64,000 bases of DNA from Rhodanobacter humi. Its GTDB lineage: Bacteria; Pseudomonadota; Gammaproteobacteria; Xanthomonadales; Rhodanobacteraceae. This document shows positions 1 through 8,985 of this stretch, one piece after another (the stretch's first letter is position 1; the number at the start of each line of letters is the position of its first letter). The stretch lies in the NCBI RefSeq assembly GCF_041107455.1, contig NZ_JBGBPY010000001.1, positions 2,108,001-2,172,000 of the forward strand, given 5' to 3'. Below the pieces are notes generated by a model. That model was given only the letters and a program-made list of their open reading frames with translations, was not told the DNA's origin and did not search any database. Both the position numbers and the translations under genes were made by a program.

Positions 1-465
1 CATGTTGGCGGCGCAGCCGCTGGTGACGTTGACGATGCGGCCGTAGCGGTGGCGGCGCATCAGCGGCAGCAGCGCGCTGGTCAATTGCCAGGCGCCGAGC
101 AGGTTTGTTTCCAGCGCGGCGCGCACGCTGCCGGGCGTGGCGGTTTCGGCGTGCGCCTCGCGGTCAGCGTGGCCGCCGGCGTTGTTCACCAGCACATCGA
201 GGCGGCCGTGCTCGCGCGCGATCCAGGCGGCGAGTTCGGCGATCTGCGGCGCGTCGGTGACGTCGAGCGGCACCGCGACCACGTCGCCTTCGATCTGCTT
301 CGCCGCTTGCCGGCCCTTGGCGAGATCGCGCGTGCCCAGCAGCACGCTGTAGCCGCGCGTGGCGAGCTGGCGCGCCACCTCGAAACCCAGCCCGCGGTTC
401 GCGCCGGTGACCAGGGCCACGCGATGCAGCGGCGCCGGCACTACCCGCTTGCGCGCCGTGCTCAT
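1..465 (-). CDS. SDR-family oxidoreductase, 3' end outside window
   Basis: This is the N-terminal 155 residues of a short-chain dehydrogenase/reductase; the reading frame runs off the left edge. The dinucleotide-binding glycine motif TGANRGLG lies near residues 20-27, the structural NNAGG motif follows near residue 92, and RIVNVTSG, which carries the catalytic-Ser strand, is near residue 145. The YxxxK active site would lie outside the window. The ATG at 465 overlaps the TGA of the outer-membrane efflux gene (ATGA), so it is probably the last gene of the efflux operon and translationally coupled. The substrate cannot be told from sequence; SDRs are NAD(P)-dependent oxidoreductases acting in the cytoplasm. 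Confidence 0.85.
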   Translation of the reverse strand, partial: MSTARKRVVPAPLHRVALVTGANRGLGFEVARQLATRGYSVLLGTRDLAKGRQAAKQIEGDVVAVPLDVTDAPQIAELAAWIAREHGRLDVLVNNAGGHADREAHAETATPGSVRAALETNLLGAWQLTSALLPLMRRHRYGRIVNVTSGCAANM

Positions 466-1910
466 GGCACGGCGGCTACCGGAGTGGCGACCGGCGCGCA
501 AGTCGTGTCGTCGCCGCAGGCTTGCCAGCCGCCGCCCAGCGCCTTGTACAGCGCCACCGCGCGGGTGTCGATCGCGGCCTGCGCCTGGGCCAGCGCGTCG
601 TCCGCGGCGAGCTGCACGCGTTCGGCGTCGAGCAGTTCGAGATAGCCGGTGGCGCCCTGTTCGTAGCGCACCTTGGCCAGTTCGGCGGCGCGGCGGCTCT
701 GCTGCACCTGCGCCATCAGTTTCTCGACGCGATCGTGCTGCAGGTTGTAACCGACCACCGCGTTGTCCACGTCCTCGATCGCCTCCAGCACGGTGCGCTG
801 GTAGTTCGCCTGCGCCGCGTCGGCGCGCGCCTCGGCGGCGTGCAGTTCGCTGCGCACGCGCTGCACGTTGAGGCCGTTCCAGGTGATGCTGGGCGTGATC
901 GACCAGGCGCGCGTGGACGGGCTGCCGAAGTCGTTGCTGCGCCCGGCGAGGAAGCCGAGGAAGCCGCCCAGCGAGAGGTGCGGGAAGAAATCCGCCTTGG
1001 CCACGCCGATGCGCGCGGTGGCGGCGGCGTATTCGCGTTCGGCGATGCGCACGTCGGGGCGGCGCGCCAGCACGTCGCCGGCGGCGCCGATCGGCAGCAC
1101 CGCGTCGATCGGCTTGAACGTCTGCGGCGACACGTCGACGTCCAGCGCGCCGGGCTGCTCGCCCAGCAGCACGGCGAGGCGGTAGCCGTCGGCGTGCGCC
1201 TGCATGTCGAGCAGCGGCAGCTGCGCTTCCGTGGCGCTCAACTGCGCCGCGGCGCTGGCCACGTCCTGGTCGGAGGCGGTGCCCACCTCGGCGCGGGTGC
1301 GGATCAGCTTCAGCGTGTCCTGCTGGTTGGCGATGTCGCGGCGGGCGATGTCCTGCCGCTGCTGGGTGCCGCGCAGGTCGAAGTAGTTGCGCGCCACCTC
1401 GGCGAACAGGCTTACCTGCGCGTCGGCCAGCGCGGCCTCGCTGGCGCCGAGGTCGGCGTGCGCCGCCTCGACGGAACGCCGCACGCCACCGAACACGTCG
1501 ATCTCCCAGCTGGCGTCGAAGCCGGCCTGGTAGGCGGTCACCGTGTTGCGCTGCGGGCCGAGGCCGGGCGTCTGTTCGCGACTGCGGGTGTAGCTGGCGC
1601 CGGCCTGGATATCCGGCAGGTACTGCGACTTCGCGCCGCCGAGCAGGGCGCGTGATTCGGCGAGGCGCGCCACCGCAATGCGCAGGTCGAGGTTGTTCGC
1701 CGCCGCGCGCTGGATCAGCGCGTCGAGCGTGGGATCGCCGAACTGCTTCCACCATTGCGCCTGGAATTGCGCGCTGCTTTCGCGCGCCGTTTCGAGGCCT
1801 TGCAGCTGCGGCGTGGGCGTGGCCGGCTTGTGGTAGTTCGGACCCACGCTGACGCAACCGGCGAGTGCGAGGGCGGCGAACAGGGCGGTACTACGGAGCA
1901 GGTGTTTCAT
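462..1910 (-). CDS. RND efflux outer-membrane lipoprotein (OprM/NodT family)
   Basis: A 482-residue TolC-like channel component. The N-terminus is a lipoprotein signal peptide ending in the lipobox LAGC (Cys19), followed by the typical SVGPNYHKP start of NodT-family mature proteins. Two repeated outer-membrane-efflux domains fill the rest, including the AARADAAQANYQRTVLEAIEDV segment typical of the second repeat. It starts 1 nt after the RND pump gene stop, so the two are co-translated. The family forms a trimer spanning outer membrane and periplasm and carries substrate from the inner-membrane pump. The substrate is unknown. Confidence 0.95.
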   Translation of the reverse strand: MKHLLRSTALFAALALAGCVSVGPNYHKPATPTPQLQGLETARESSAQFQAQWWKQFGDPTLDALIQRAAANNLDLRIAVARLAESRALLGGAKSQYLPDIQAGASYTRSREQTPGLGPQRNTVTAYQAGFDASWEIDVFGGVRRSVEAAHADLGASEAALADAQVSLFAEVARNYFDLRGTQQRQDIARRDIANQQDTLKLIRTRAEVGTASDQDVASAAAQLSATEAQLPLLDMQAHADGYRLAVLLGEQPGALDVDVSPQTFKPIDAVLPIGAAGDVLARRPDVRIAEREYAAATARIGVAKADFFPHLSLGGFLGFLAGRSNDFGSPSTRAWSITPSITWNGLNVQRVRSELHAAEARADAAQANYQRTVLEAIEDVDNAVVGYNLQHDRVEKLMAQVQQSRRAAELAKVRYEQGATGYLELLDAERVQLAADDALAQAQAAIDTRAVALYKALGGGWQACGDDTTCAPVATPVAAVP

Positions 1911-1911
1911 C

Positions 1912-4900
1912 TCAATGGCCCTCCAGCGCCGGCACGGCGTTCGCCTGCGCGTGCTTGCGCGCTTCGCGACGCTCCACCAGGGCGCGGATCACGACATAGA
2001 ACAGCGGGGTGTAGAGCAGGCCGAACAAGGTGACGCCGAGCATGCCGGAGAACACCGCCACGCCCATCGCGTGGCGCATCTCCGCGCCGGCGCCGTGCGA
2101 GGTCACCAGCGGCACCACGCCCATGATGAACGCGATCGAGGTCATCAGGATCGGGCGCAGCCGCAGCCGTGCCGCCTCCAGCACCGCCTCGTGGCGGCTC
2201 ATGCCTTCGAGCTGGCGTTCGCGGGCGAACTCCACGATCAGGATCGCGTTCTTGCAGGCCAGGCCCACCAGCACGATCAGGCCGATCTGGGTGAAGATGT
2301 TGTTGTCGCCGCCCGACAGCCACACGCCGGCGATCGCGGACAGCAGCACCATCGGCACGATCAGGATCACCGCGAGCGGCAGCGACCAGCTCTCGTACAG
2401 CGAGGACAGCACCAGGAACACCAGCAGCACGCACAGCGGGAACACCAGCACCGCGGTGTTGCCGGCGAGGATCTGCTGGTAGGTCAGCTCGGTCCACTCG
2501 TAGCTCATGCCGTTCGGCAGCACTTCGCGCGCCAGCTTCTCGATTTCCGCCTGCGCCTGGCCCGAGCTGTAGCCCGGCGCCGGGCCGCCGTTGATCTCGG
2601 CGGTGGGATAGCCGTTGTAATGCTGCACGCGGTCCGGGCCGGCGCCGTGCGCCACGGTGACGAAGGAGCCCAGCGGCACCATCTCGCCCTTGGCGTTGCG
2701 CGTCTTCAGCTGGCTGATGTCCGCGAGGTCGCTGCGGAACTGCGGCTCGGCGGACAGGTTCACCTGGTAGGTGCGGCCGAAGCGGTTGAAGTCGTTGACG
2801 TAGAGCGAGCCCAGATAGGCTTGCATGGTCTGGTAGACGTCGCCCAGGTTCACGCCCTCGGCCTTGGCCTTCTCGCGGTCCACGTTCACGTCCACCTGCG
2901 GCACGTTCACCTGGAAGCTGGAGAACAGTCCGGCCAGCACCGGATCCTTGCGGCTGGCCGCGATCAGGTTCTGGGTCTGCTGGTACAGCTCGTCGAAGCC
3001 GACCTGGCCGCGGTCCTCGATCTGCAGACGGAAGCCGCCGATCGTGCCCAGGCCCATCACCGGCGGCGGCGGAAAGACCGCGATGTAGGCGTCCTGGATC
3101 GCCGCGAACTTCGCGTTCAGCGCGCCGGCGATCGCGCCGGCAGACAGGTCCGCGCTGCGCCGCTCCTCGAACGGCTTCAGCGTCACGAACACGATGCCGG
3201 CGTTGGTCGAGTTGGTGAAGCCGTTCACCGACAGGCCGGGGAAGGCCACCGCGCTCTGCACGCCGGGCTGCTTCAGCGCGATCGCGCTCATGCGCTTGAT
3301 CACGTCCTCGGTGCGGTCCAGCGAGGCGGCGTCGGGCAGCTGCGCGAACGACACCAGGTACTGCTTGTCCTGGGTCGGCACGAAGCCGGTGGGCACGTGC
3401 CAGAAGCCGAACGCGGTGAGCGCGATCAGGCCGGCGTACACCACCAGCGCGGCGCCGCCCTTGCCCTGCATGCGGCGCGTACCCGCCACGTAGCGTTCCG
3501 CACCGCGCTGGAACAGCCGGTTGAACGGGCGGAACAGCCAGCCGAACAGGCGGTCGATGGCGCGGGTGAGGCGGTCCTTCGGCGCGCCGTGCGGCTTCAG
3601 CAGGATCGCCGACAGCGCCGGGCTCAGGGTCAGCGAGTTGAATGCCGAGATCACCGTGGAGATCGCGATGGTCAGCGCGAACTGGCGGTAGAACTCGCCG
3701 GTGAGGCCGCTGATGAAGGCGGTGGGGATGAACACCGCGCACAGCACCAGCGCCGTGGCCACGATCGGCCCGGTGACCTCGTGCATCGCCTTGCGCGTGG
3801 CTTCCTTCGGCGACTGGCCCAGCTCGATGTGGCGCTCCACGTTCTCCACCACCACGATCGCGTCGTCCACCACGATGCCGATCGCCAGCACCATGCCGAA
3901 CAGGCTCAACGCGTTGAGCGAGAAGCCGACCAGGTACATCACCGCGAACGTGCCGATCAGCGACACCGGCACCGCGATCAGCGGAATCACCGAGGCGCGC
4001 CAGGTCTGCAGGAACAGGATCACCACCAGCACCACCAGCAGGATCGCCTCCAGCAAGGTGTGCGCCACCGCCTCGATCGAGCCGCGCACGAACACGGTCG
4101 GGTCGTAGACGATGTGGTAGTCGATGCCTTGCGGGAACTCCTTCTTCAGCTGCGCCATGGTGGCGCGCACCTCGTCGGAGATCTGGATCGCGTTGGAGCC
4201 GGGCCGCGCGAAGATCGGGATCGCCACCGCCGGCTGGTTGTCCAGCAAGCTGCGCAGCGCGTACTGGTCCGAGCCCAGCTCCACCCGCGCCACGTCGCCC
4301 AGGTGCACGGTGGCGCCGTCGGCATCAGTGCGCAGCACGATGTTGCGGAAGTCGTCGACCGTGCTCAGCCGGCCCTGCGTGTTGATGTTGAGCTGGAAGT
4401 CGGCATTGCCGCGCACCGGCGGCGCGTTCAGCGCGCCGGCAGCCACCTGCACGTTCTGCTCGCGGATCGCGTTCGCCACGTCGCCGGTGGTGAGGCCGCG
4501 CTGGGCCAGCTTGTCCGGGTTCAGCCACACGCGCATCGAGTACTCGCCGGCGCCGAAGATCTGCACGTCGCCGACGCCGTTCAGGCGGCCCAGCACGTCC
4601 TTCACGTGCAGTCGCGCGAAGTTCGACAGGTACAGCATGTCGTAGCGTTTGTCGGGCGAGGTGAGGTGCACGACCATGGTGAGGTCGGGCGAGCTCTTCT
4701 GCGTGGTCACGCCCAGCCGCTGCACTTCCTCGGGCAGGCGCGGCAGCGCCTGCGACACGCGGTTCTGCACTTCCACCTGGGCGTCGTTGAGGTTGGTGCC
4801 CAGCGCGAAGGTCACGGTGAGCGTCATTACGCCGTCGCTGGTGGCCTGCGAGGAGGTGTAGAGCATGCCTTCCACGCCGTTGATCTGGGTCTCCAGCGGC

Positions 4901-5097
4901 GTGGCGACGGTCTCGGCGATCACCTTGGGGTTGGCGCCGGGATAGTTGGCGCGCACCACCACGGTGGGCGGCACCACTTCGGGATATTCGCTGATCGGCA
5001 GCTGGAACACCGCGATGGAGCCGGTGATCACGAACAGCAGCGACAGCACGGCGGCCATGATCGGCCGGTCGACGAAAAACTGGGCAATGTTTTTCAT
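1912..5097 (-). CDS. RND multidrug efflux pump, inner-membrane subunit (HAE1/AcrB-like)
   Basis: A 1061-residue proton-driven pump of full family length (AcrB 1049). The start MKNIAQFFVDRPIMAAVLSLL and the following ETVATPLE segment are typical of HAE1 pumps. The paired transmembrane aspartates of the proton relay are present in GIVVDDAIVVVENVERH. Two large periplasmic loops separate twelve predicted membrane segments, with FGFWHVPTGFVPTQDKQYL opening the second half. It lies between the membrane-fusion gene (198-nt gap filled with repeats) and the outer-membrane gene (1-nt gap). Function inferred from family: export of amphiphilic compounds out of the inner leaflet or periplasm. Confidence 0.96.
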   Translation of the reverse strand: MKNIAQFFVDRPIMAAVLSLLFVITGSIAVFQLPISEYPEVVPPTVVVRANYPGANPKVIAETVATPLETQINGVEGMLYTSSQATSDGVMTLTVTFALGTNLNDAQVEVQNRVSQALPRLPEEVQRLGVTTQKSSPDLTMVVHLTSPDKRYDMLYLSNFARLHVKDVLGRLNGVGDVQIFGAGEYSMRVWLNPDKLAQRGLTTGDVANAIREQNVQVAAGALNAPPVRGNADFQLNINTQGRLSTVDDFRNIVLRTDADGATVHLGDVARVELGSDQYALRSLLDNQPAVAIPIFARPGSNAIQISDEVRATMAQLKKEFPQGIDYHIVYDPTVFVRGSIEAVAHTLLEAILLVVLVVILFLQTWRASVIPLIAVPVSLIGTFAVMYLVGFSLNALSLFGMVLAIGIVVDDAIVVVENVERHIELGQSPKEATRKAMHEVTGPIVATALVLCAVFIPTAFISGLTGEFYRQFALTIAISTVISAFNSLTLSPALSAILLKPHGAPKDRLTRAIDRLFGWLFRPFNRLFQRGAERYVAGTRRMQGKGGAALVVYAGLIALTAFGFWHVPTGFVPTQDKQYLVSFAQLPDAASLDRTEDVIKRMSAIALKQPGVQSAVAFPGLSVNGFTNSTNAGIVFVTLKPFEERRSADLSAGAIAGALNAKFAAIQDAYIAVFPPPPVMGLGTIGGFRLQIEDRGQVGFDELYQQTQNLIAASRKDPVLAGLFSSFQVNVPQVDVNVDREKAKAEGVNLGDVYQTMQAYLGSLYVNDFNRFGRTYQVNLSAEPQFRSDLADISQLKTRNAKGEMVPLGSFVTVAHGAGPDRVQHYNGYPTAEINGGPAPGYSSGQAQAEIEKLAREVLPNGMSYEWTELTYQQILAGNTAVLVFPLCVLLVFLVLSSLYESWSLPLAVILIVPMVLLSAIAGVWLSGGDNNIFTQIGLIVLVGLACKNAILIVEFARERQLEGMSRHEAVLEAARLRLRPILMTSIAFIMGVVPLVTSHGAGAEMRHAMGVAVFSGMLGVTLFGLLYTPLFYVVIRALVERREARKHAQANAVPALEGH

Positions 5098-5129
5098 GGA
5101 TTTGTCTCGATGACTCCAGGGTGCCGACT

Positions 5130-5280
5130 CCCTCTCCCCTCCGGGGAGAGGGTTGGGGTGAGGGGCGGGGCTTGCCGAAACGCTTGGGCTTCGGCAACGC
5201 GCTTTTCAGGTTTCGATAAGTAGGCGATGCTTGGGCAAGACTGGCCCCTCACCTCGGTCCTCTCCCCCAAGGGGAGAGGA
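5130..5280. repeat. Two C-rich palindromic repeats
   Basis: The gap between pump and fusion-protein genes holds two copies of the interspersed C-rich unit. The first has a 10-nt arm CCCTCTCCCC at 5130-5139 paired with GGGGAGAGGG at 5143-5152, followed by TTGGGGTGAGGGG. The second (about 5244-5280) has arms CCTCTCCCC and GGGGAGAGG at 5259-5267 and 5271-5279, preceded by CCCCTCACCT. The same unit recurs at 17.6, 25.8, 27.3 and 40.7 kb. Such hairpins may attenuate or stabilise the polycistronic message. Confidence 0.85.
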
Positions 5281-5295
5281 AGAGAAGCGAAGTAC

Positions 5296-6537
5296 TCAGC
5301 CTTGCGGTTCGTGCTTGGGCGGCGTGGTCATCGCGGTACGCGAATCGTCATGGCCGCCCGCTTCCACCAGTGCCTTGTCCCGCGTGTCGAGGCGGTAATC
5401 CATCGCCACCTGCTGCGGGTTCACCTCGGCACCGGGGCGCACGCGCTGCAAGCCGTTCACCACCACCACGTCGCCGGGCGCGAGGCCGCTGTCGACCACG
5501 CGCAGGCCGTGGAACAGCGCGCCGGTGGTGACCTTGCGGTATTCCACCTTGTGCTTCGCGTCGACCACGTAGACGAACTGGTTGCCGAGGTCGGTGCCCA
5601 CCGCGCGGTCGTCGATCAGCAGGCGCGGCTGCGGCTGGCCGCTGGAAAGGCGGATGCGTGCGTACAGGCCGGGGGTGAACAGGCTGTCGCGGTTGTCGAA
5701 CACCGCACGTAGCCGCATCGTGCCGGAGTCGGTGTGCAGCTGGTTGTCGACGAAGTCGATGCGGCCGGTATGCGGGTAGCCGCTCTCGTCGGACAGCTCC
5801 ATCGTGGCCTCGATGCGCGCGCCGTGGCCGTCCTGGTTCGCCTTGGCGCGCAGGTGGTCCAGCTTCAGCCAGGTGTGCTCGTCCACGTCGAAGTACACGT
5901 AGACCGGGTTCACCGAGACCACGCTGGTCAGCACGTCGCTGCTGGTGACCAGGTTGCCGGGAGTGATGTGCACGTTGCTGACGCGGCCGTCGATCGGTGC
6001 GCGTACCTCGGTGAAGCCGAGGTTGAGCCTGGCCGAGGCCAGCGCGGCGTCGGCGGCGGCCAGCGTGGCGCGCGCGCTCTGCGCGGCGGTGTCGAGGCGG
6101 TCGGCTTCCTCCTGCGCGATCGCGTGCTGGTCGAGCAGGCGATGGCCGCGCTGGGCGTTGGCCTGGGCCAGGCCCAGTTCGGCCAGCGCCTGGCTGCGGT
6201 TGGCGGCGAGCCGGTCCGTCTCGGCCTGGAACGGGCGCGGGTCGATGCGGAACAGCACGTCGCCCTTGTGCACCAAGGCGCCTTCCTTGAACGCCACCGA
6301 GTCCACGTAGCCGCCCACGCGCGGACGCACCTGCACGCTGTCCACTGCCTGCACGCGGCCGGTGAAGTCGGCGCTGTTGCTCACCGGGCGCAGCAGGGCG
6401 CGGGCCACGGTCACTTCCGGCAGGGCGGCACCGGCGCCGGCGGCCTGGGCGTGGCTGTCGCCATGCCCGCCGAGCAGGGCCCAGCTGCCGGCGATCGCCA
6501 CCACGACGAGGCCGGCCAGGATCAGTTGCTTCTTCAT
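5296..6537 (-). CDS. RND efflux periplasmic adaptor (membrane-fusion protein)
   Basis: A 413-residue AcrA/MexA-type adaptor that bridges the pump and the outer-membrane channel. The start chosen is the ATG at 6537 (MKKQLILAGLVVVAIAG), preceded by AGGGAG eight bases upstream; a longer reading from 6606 lacks such a site and adds an unlikely N-terminus. An N-terminal hydrophobic segment anchors the protein. The lipoyl-like pieces (GRVQAVDSVQVRPRVGGYV and FTEVRAPIDGRVSNVHITPGN) flank an alpha-helical hairpin rich in Ala/Gln, and a beta-barrel follows. It is the first gene of the operon adaptor-pump-channel-SDR, divergent from a LysR gene. Confidence 0.94.
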   Translation of the reverse strand: MKKQLILAGLVVVAIAGSWALLGGHGDSHAQAAGAGAALPEVTVARALLRPVSNSADFTGRVQAVDSVQVRPRVGGYVDSVAFKEGALVHKGDVLFRIDPRPFQAETDRLAANRSQALAELGLAQANAQRGHRLLDQHAIAQEEADRLDTAAQSARATLAAADAALASARLNLGFTEVRAPIDGRVSNVHITPGNLVTSSDVLTSVVSVNPVYVYFDVDEHTWLKLDHLRAKANQDGHGARIEATMELSDESGYPHTGRIDFVDNQLHTDSGTMRLRAVFDNRDSLFTPGLYARIRLSSGQPQPRLLIDDRAVGTDLGNQFVYVVDAKHKVEYRKVTTGALFHGLRVVDSGLAPGDVVVVNGLQRVRPGAEVNPQQVAMDYRLDTRDKALVEAGGHDDSRTAMTTPPKHEPQG

Positions 6538-6670
6538 CTTTGCGCTCCCTGGGTGGGGTCGTGCGGCGCTGCAGCACGATGGGGAGGCGAATAATAGGTA
6601 TACCAATGGGTACAGAAAAACCCCAATTTGTGAACTCCACTAGTGACGAGCAGTCACGAATGGCGGCACA
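6538..6670. promoter_or_regulatory. Divergent control region of efflux operon and LysR gene
   Basis: The 133-bp space must hold promoters for both directions. It contains an 8-bp palindrome GGTATACC at 6597-6604 and a dyad GTGAC-N5-GTCAC at 6643-6657, which fits the general LysR operator style (T-N11-A). A minus-strand -10-like TATTAT lies at 6596-6591. No convincing -35 was found at 17 bp, so exact promoters are not assigned. Confidence 0.4.
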
Positions 6671-7675
6671 ATGACAAGCATGGAAGATTTCTCGGCAATA
6701 ACAAGCTTCGTCCGCGTGGTGGAGGCCCGCAGTTTCGCGGCGGCGGCCGTGCAGCTGGGCATGACGCCGTCAGGGGTGAGCCGCGCGGTGTCGCGGCTGG
6801 AGGAGCAGATCGGCGTGCGCCTGTTGTTCCGCAGCACGCGGGCGCTGCGCCTCACCGACGACGGCGAGTCGTTCTATCAGCGCTGCAAGGCGATCCTCGC
6901 CGACCTCGGCGAGGCGGTGGATGCGCTGAACTACGCGCGCACCAAGCCCAGCGGCAAACTGCGCGTGGCGGCGAACGTCTCGGTGGGCCGCGCCGCGCTG
7001 ATCCCCAACCTCGCCGACTTCGAGGCGAAATACCCGGACATCCGGCTCGAACTGTCGATGAGCGACCGCAGCATCGGCCTGATCGAGGAAGGCATCGACT
7101 GCGCGATCCGCATGGGCGAGCTGGAGGATTCCAACCTGATCGCGCGCAAGCTCGGCTACTTCAACAACGTGCTGTGCGCCGCGCCGGCCTACCTGGAGCG
7201 CCATGGCACGCCGGTCAGCATCGACGACCTGAAGCAGCACCGCTGCATCAACTACGTCTATCCCACCAGCGGCCGCGCCTACCAGTGGCAGTTCGACACC
7301 CCGGACGGCCGCCTCGCGCTGGACATCGACGCGCACCTGCTGATCAACGACGGCGAGTCGGTGATCCAGGCGGCGATGGCCGGGCTCGGCATCATCCAGG
7401 TGCCGCACTGGCTGGCGGCCAGCGCGATCGGCTACGGCAAGCTCAAGGTGATCATGGAGGACACCATCTCCACCGGCTCGCCGGTGTGGCTGGTCTACCC
7501 GCAGAAGAAGCACCTCTCCGCACGCGTGCAGGCCTTCCTGGAATGGGTGCACGAACTGTTCGAGCGCACCAACATGCCGGCGTGCCGGATGCTGTCCTGC
7601 GCAAAGCCGCTCGACGGCGCCGCTCAGGCGCCCGGCATCAGCAGCAGCAAGGCCACGCCCAGCGCGATGCGGTAG
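6671..7675 (+). CDS. LysR-family transcriptional regulator
   Basis: A 334-residue LysR-type regulator. Residues about 4-63 form the winged helix-turn-helix (DFSAITSFVRVVEARSFAAAA, then GVSRAVSRLEEQIGVRLLFRSTR), followed by the linker helix and a periplasmic-binding-like effector domain. The ATG at 6671 is used; Met4 (6680) is an alternative. The protein is somewhat longer than the usual 300 residues and its last 52 nt overlap the convergent uppP gene. Divergence from the RND operon suggests it controls that operon, as LysR genes often regulate the neighbouring divergent unit. The effector is unknown. Confidence 0.92.
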   Translation: MTSMEDFSAITSFVRVVEARSFAAAAVQLGMTPSGVSRAVSRLEEQIGVRLLFRSTRALRLTDDGESFYQRCKAILADLGEAVDALNYARTKPSGKLRVAANVSVGRAALIPNLADFEAKYPDIRLELSMSDRSIGLIEEGIDCAIRMGELEDSNLIARKLGYFNNVLCAAPAYLERHGTPVSIDDLKQHRCINYVYPTSGRAYQWQFDTPDGRLALDIDAHLLINDGESVIQAAMAGLGIIQVPHWLAASAIGYGKLKVIMEDTISTGSPVWLVYPQKKHLSARVQAFLEWVHELFERTNMPACRMLSCAKPLDGAAQAPGISSSKATPSAMR

Positions 7676-8415
7676 ACCGCGAACACCGTGAAGCGGTGCG
7701 TGCGGATGTAGCCGAGCAGCCACTTCACCGCGATGAAGCCGACGATCAGCGAGACCACGAAGCCGACGATCAGCGCGCTCCAGTCCTCGTGCACGGCGCC
7801 GCCGCCCTTCCACACCTTCAGCAGCTCGTAGCCGGTGGCCGCGTACATGGTGGGGATGCCCACCAGAAACGCGAACTCGGTGGCCGCGGCGCGGTTGCTG
7901 GTGCCGAACAGCATCGCGGTGAAGATCGTCGCGCCGGAGCGCGAGGTGCCGGGGAATACGCCCGCCACCATCTGCGCGATGCCCACCAGGATCGCCACCC
8001 GCCAGGTCACCTCGGTGCGGTCCGCCTGCTTCGCGGCCAGCGCCTCGGCACCGATCATCCAGAAGCCGCCGATCACCAGCGCCCAGGCGATCGGCGTCAC
8101 CGTCTCGGGCAGCTTGAAGCCGTAATGCGTGACGACCAGGCCCAGCACGCAGGTGATCAGGAACGCCACCGTCAGCTTGGCCAGGTAGTCGCGCGTGGCC
8201 GGGTCGCGCCACTGCGTCAGCAGCTGCCAGATGCGCTTCCAGTACACCAGCGTGATCGCCAGGATCGCGCCCGCCTGGATGCCCACGTTGAACAGGTCCG
8301 AGCGCGCGCCCAGCCAGTGCTCGGCGATCAGCAGGTGGCCGGTGGAGGAAATCGGCAGGAATTCGGTGATGCCTTCGATGATGCCTAGCAGGATGACGTT
8401 GATGAGATCGGTCAC
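7624..8415 (-). CDS. uppP: Undecaprenyl-diphosphatase (UppP/BacA)
   Basis: A 263-residue integral membrane enzyme that dephosphorylates undecaprenyl pyrophosphate, recycling the lipid carrier for peptidoglycan and other cell-wall polymers; overproduction gives bacitracin resistance in this family. The conserved N-terminal motif GIIEGITEFLPISSTGHLLI and the second motif PGTSRSGATI are present, with about eight hydrophobic segments. The GTG at 8415 (start TDLINVILLGI) matches the normal N-terminus; a longer GTG at 8469 adds 18 unconserved residues. The 3' end overlaps the LysR gene tail. Confidence 0.95.
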   Translation of the reverse strand: MTDLINVILLGIIEGITEFLPISSTGHLLIAEHWLGARSDLFNVGIQAGAILAITLVYWKRIWQLLTQWRDPATRDYLAKLTVAFLITCVLGLVVTHYGFKLPETVTPIAWALVIGGFWMIGAEALAAKQADRTEVTWRVAILVGIAQMVAGVFPGTSRSGATIFTAMLFGTSNRAAATEFAFLVGIPTMYAATGYELLKVWKGGGAVHEDWSALIVGFVVSLIVGFIAVKWLLGYIRTHRFTVFAVYRIALGVALLLLMPGA

Positions 8416-8475
8416 GGGTGCACTCGTCGGTTCGGGGCGAGCGCCACCATGGCGACCGCGCAGCGGCACAGCTTA

Positions 8476-8741
8476 GAGCCTGTTCCATGTCTCCACATGG
8501 CCCGCGTTGCCTTGCCGTGGCCGTCAGGTGGTGGCGCGTGGCGCAGCGCCTGCCTGGCTGGCAGGTCAAGCCGCGCGCTGCCGCATGGCGGCCACGGCAA
8601 GGCAACCCGAAGGGCCGGGTCTGTTTGCCCGCATCCCTGCGTCATCACTCGGTCGTGGACGGACGTCCACTCCCTTCTTCTTCCTTGGTCTGCGTGCAAA
8701 CAGCTCGCGGCGCGGGCCATGCGGAGACATGGAACAGGCTC
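8476..8741. mobile_element. MITE-like non-coding element with 31-bp terminal inverted repeats
   Basis: The segment begins GAGCCTGTTCCATGTCTCC and ends with its reverse complement. Arms at 8476-8506 and 8711-8741 match over 31 bp with one mismatch. The element is flanked on both sides by TTA (8473-8475 and 8742-8744), a likely 3-bp target duplication. Inside, a perfect 18-bp inverted pair (8506-8523 and 8589-8606) forms a nested hairpin. No credible ORF is present. TNA duplications and GAG-type ends occur in some IS5-family groups, so it may be a derivative of such an element; that parentage is inference. Confidence 0.72.
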
Positions 8742-8802
8742 TTAAGCATTCCGCATGGCGATTCGAAGGCGGTTTCCTTGCTGGAGGGACAACAGCTCCG
8801 TG

Positions 8803-8850
8803 CGTGCCAAGCTGGTGCAACAAAGGGAATGAATGCACCAATATGGCGTG
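8803..8850 (+). promoter_or_regulatory. Two NtrC-binding sites upstream of glnA
   Basis: Two 17-bp sites fit the NtrC consensus TGCACCA-N3-TGGTGCA. The site at 8803-8819 has a perfect right half TGGTGCA and a 4/7 left half. The site at 8834-8850 has a perfect left half TGCACCA and a 4/7 right half. Their centres are 31 bp apart, about three helical turns. They lie roughly 90-140 bp upstream of the transcription start expected from the sigma-54 promoter, normal for an NtrC enhancer. Confidence 0.7.
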
Positions 8851-8913
8851 TATCATGCGTTGGGCGAAGCCCGCCGGATGGCCAAGCCCATGAATTCACG
8901 CGGAATGCACGGC

Positions 8914-8930
8914 TTGGCATCGACCTTGCT
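8914..8930 (+). promoter_or_regulatory. Sigma-54 (RpoN) promoter of glnA
   Basis: TTGGCATCGACCTTGCT carries the -24 GG (8916-8917) and -12 GC (8928-8929) with exactly 10 nt between, matching YTGGCAC-N5-TTGCW with one change. The expected start near 8941 gives a 45-nt leader to the glnA ATG. Together with the NtrC boxes upstream and ntrBC downstream, this indicates nitrogen-responsive transcription. Confidence 0.75.
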
Positions 8931-8985
8931 CTGTCCAGCGCATCCGTTCCCTCCATTCCCGTCCATCCCTCGCCGAGGTTCCGCC

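Noticed and set aside
1915-5223. 1102-codon open frame on the plus strand opposite the RND pump
   Set aside because: It is His/Arg/Gln-rich antisense reading of a clear AcrB-like gene, an effect of high GC in third positions.
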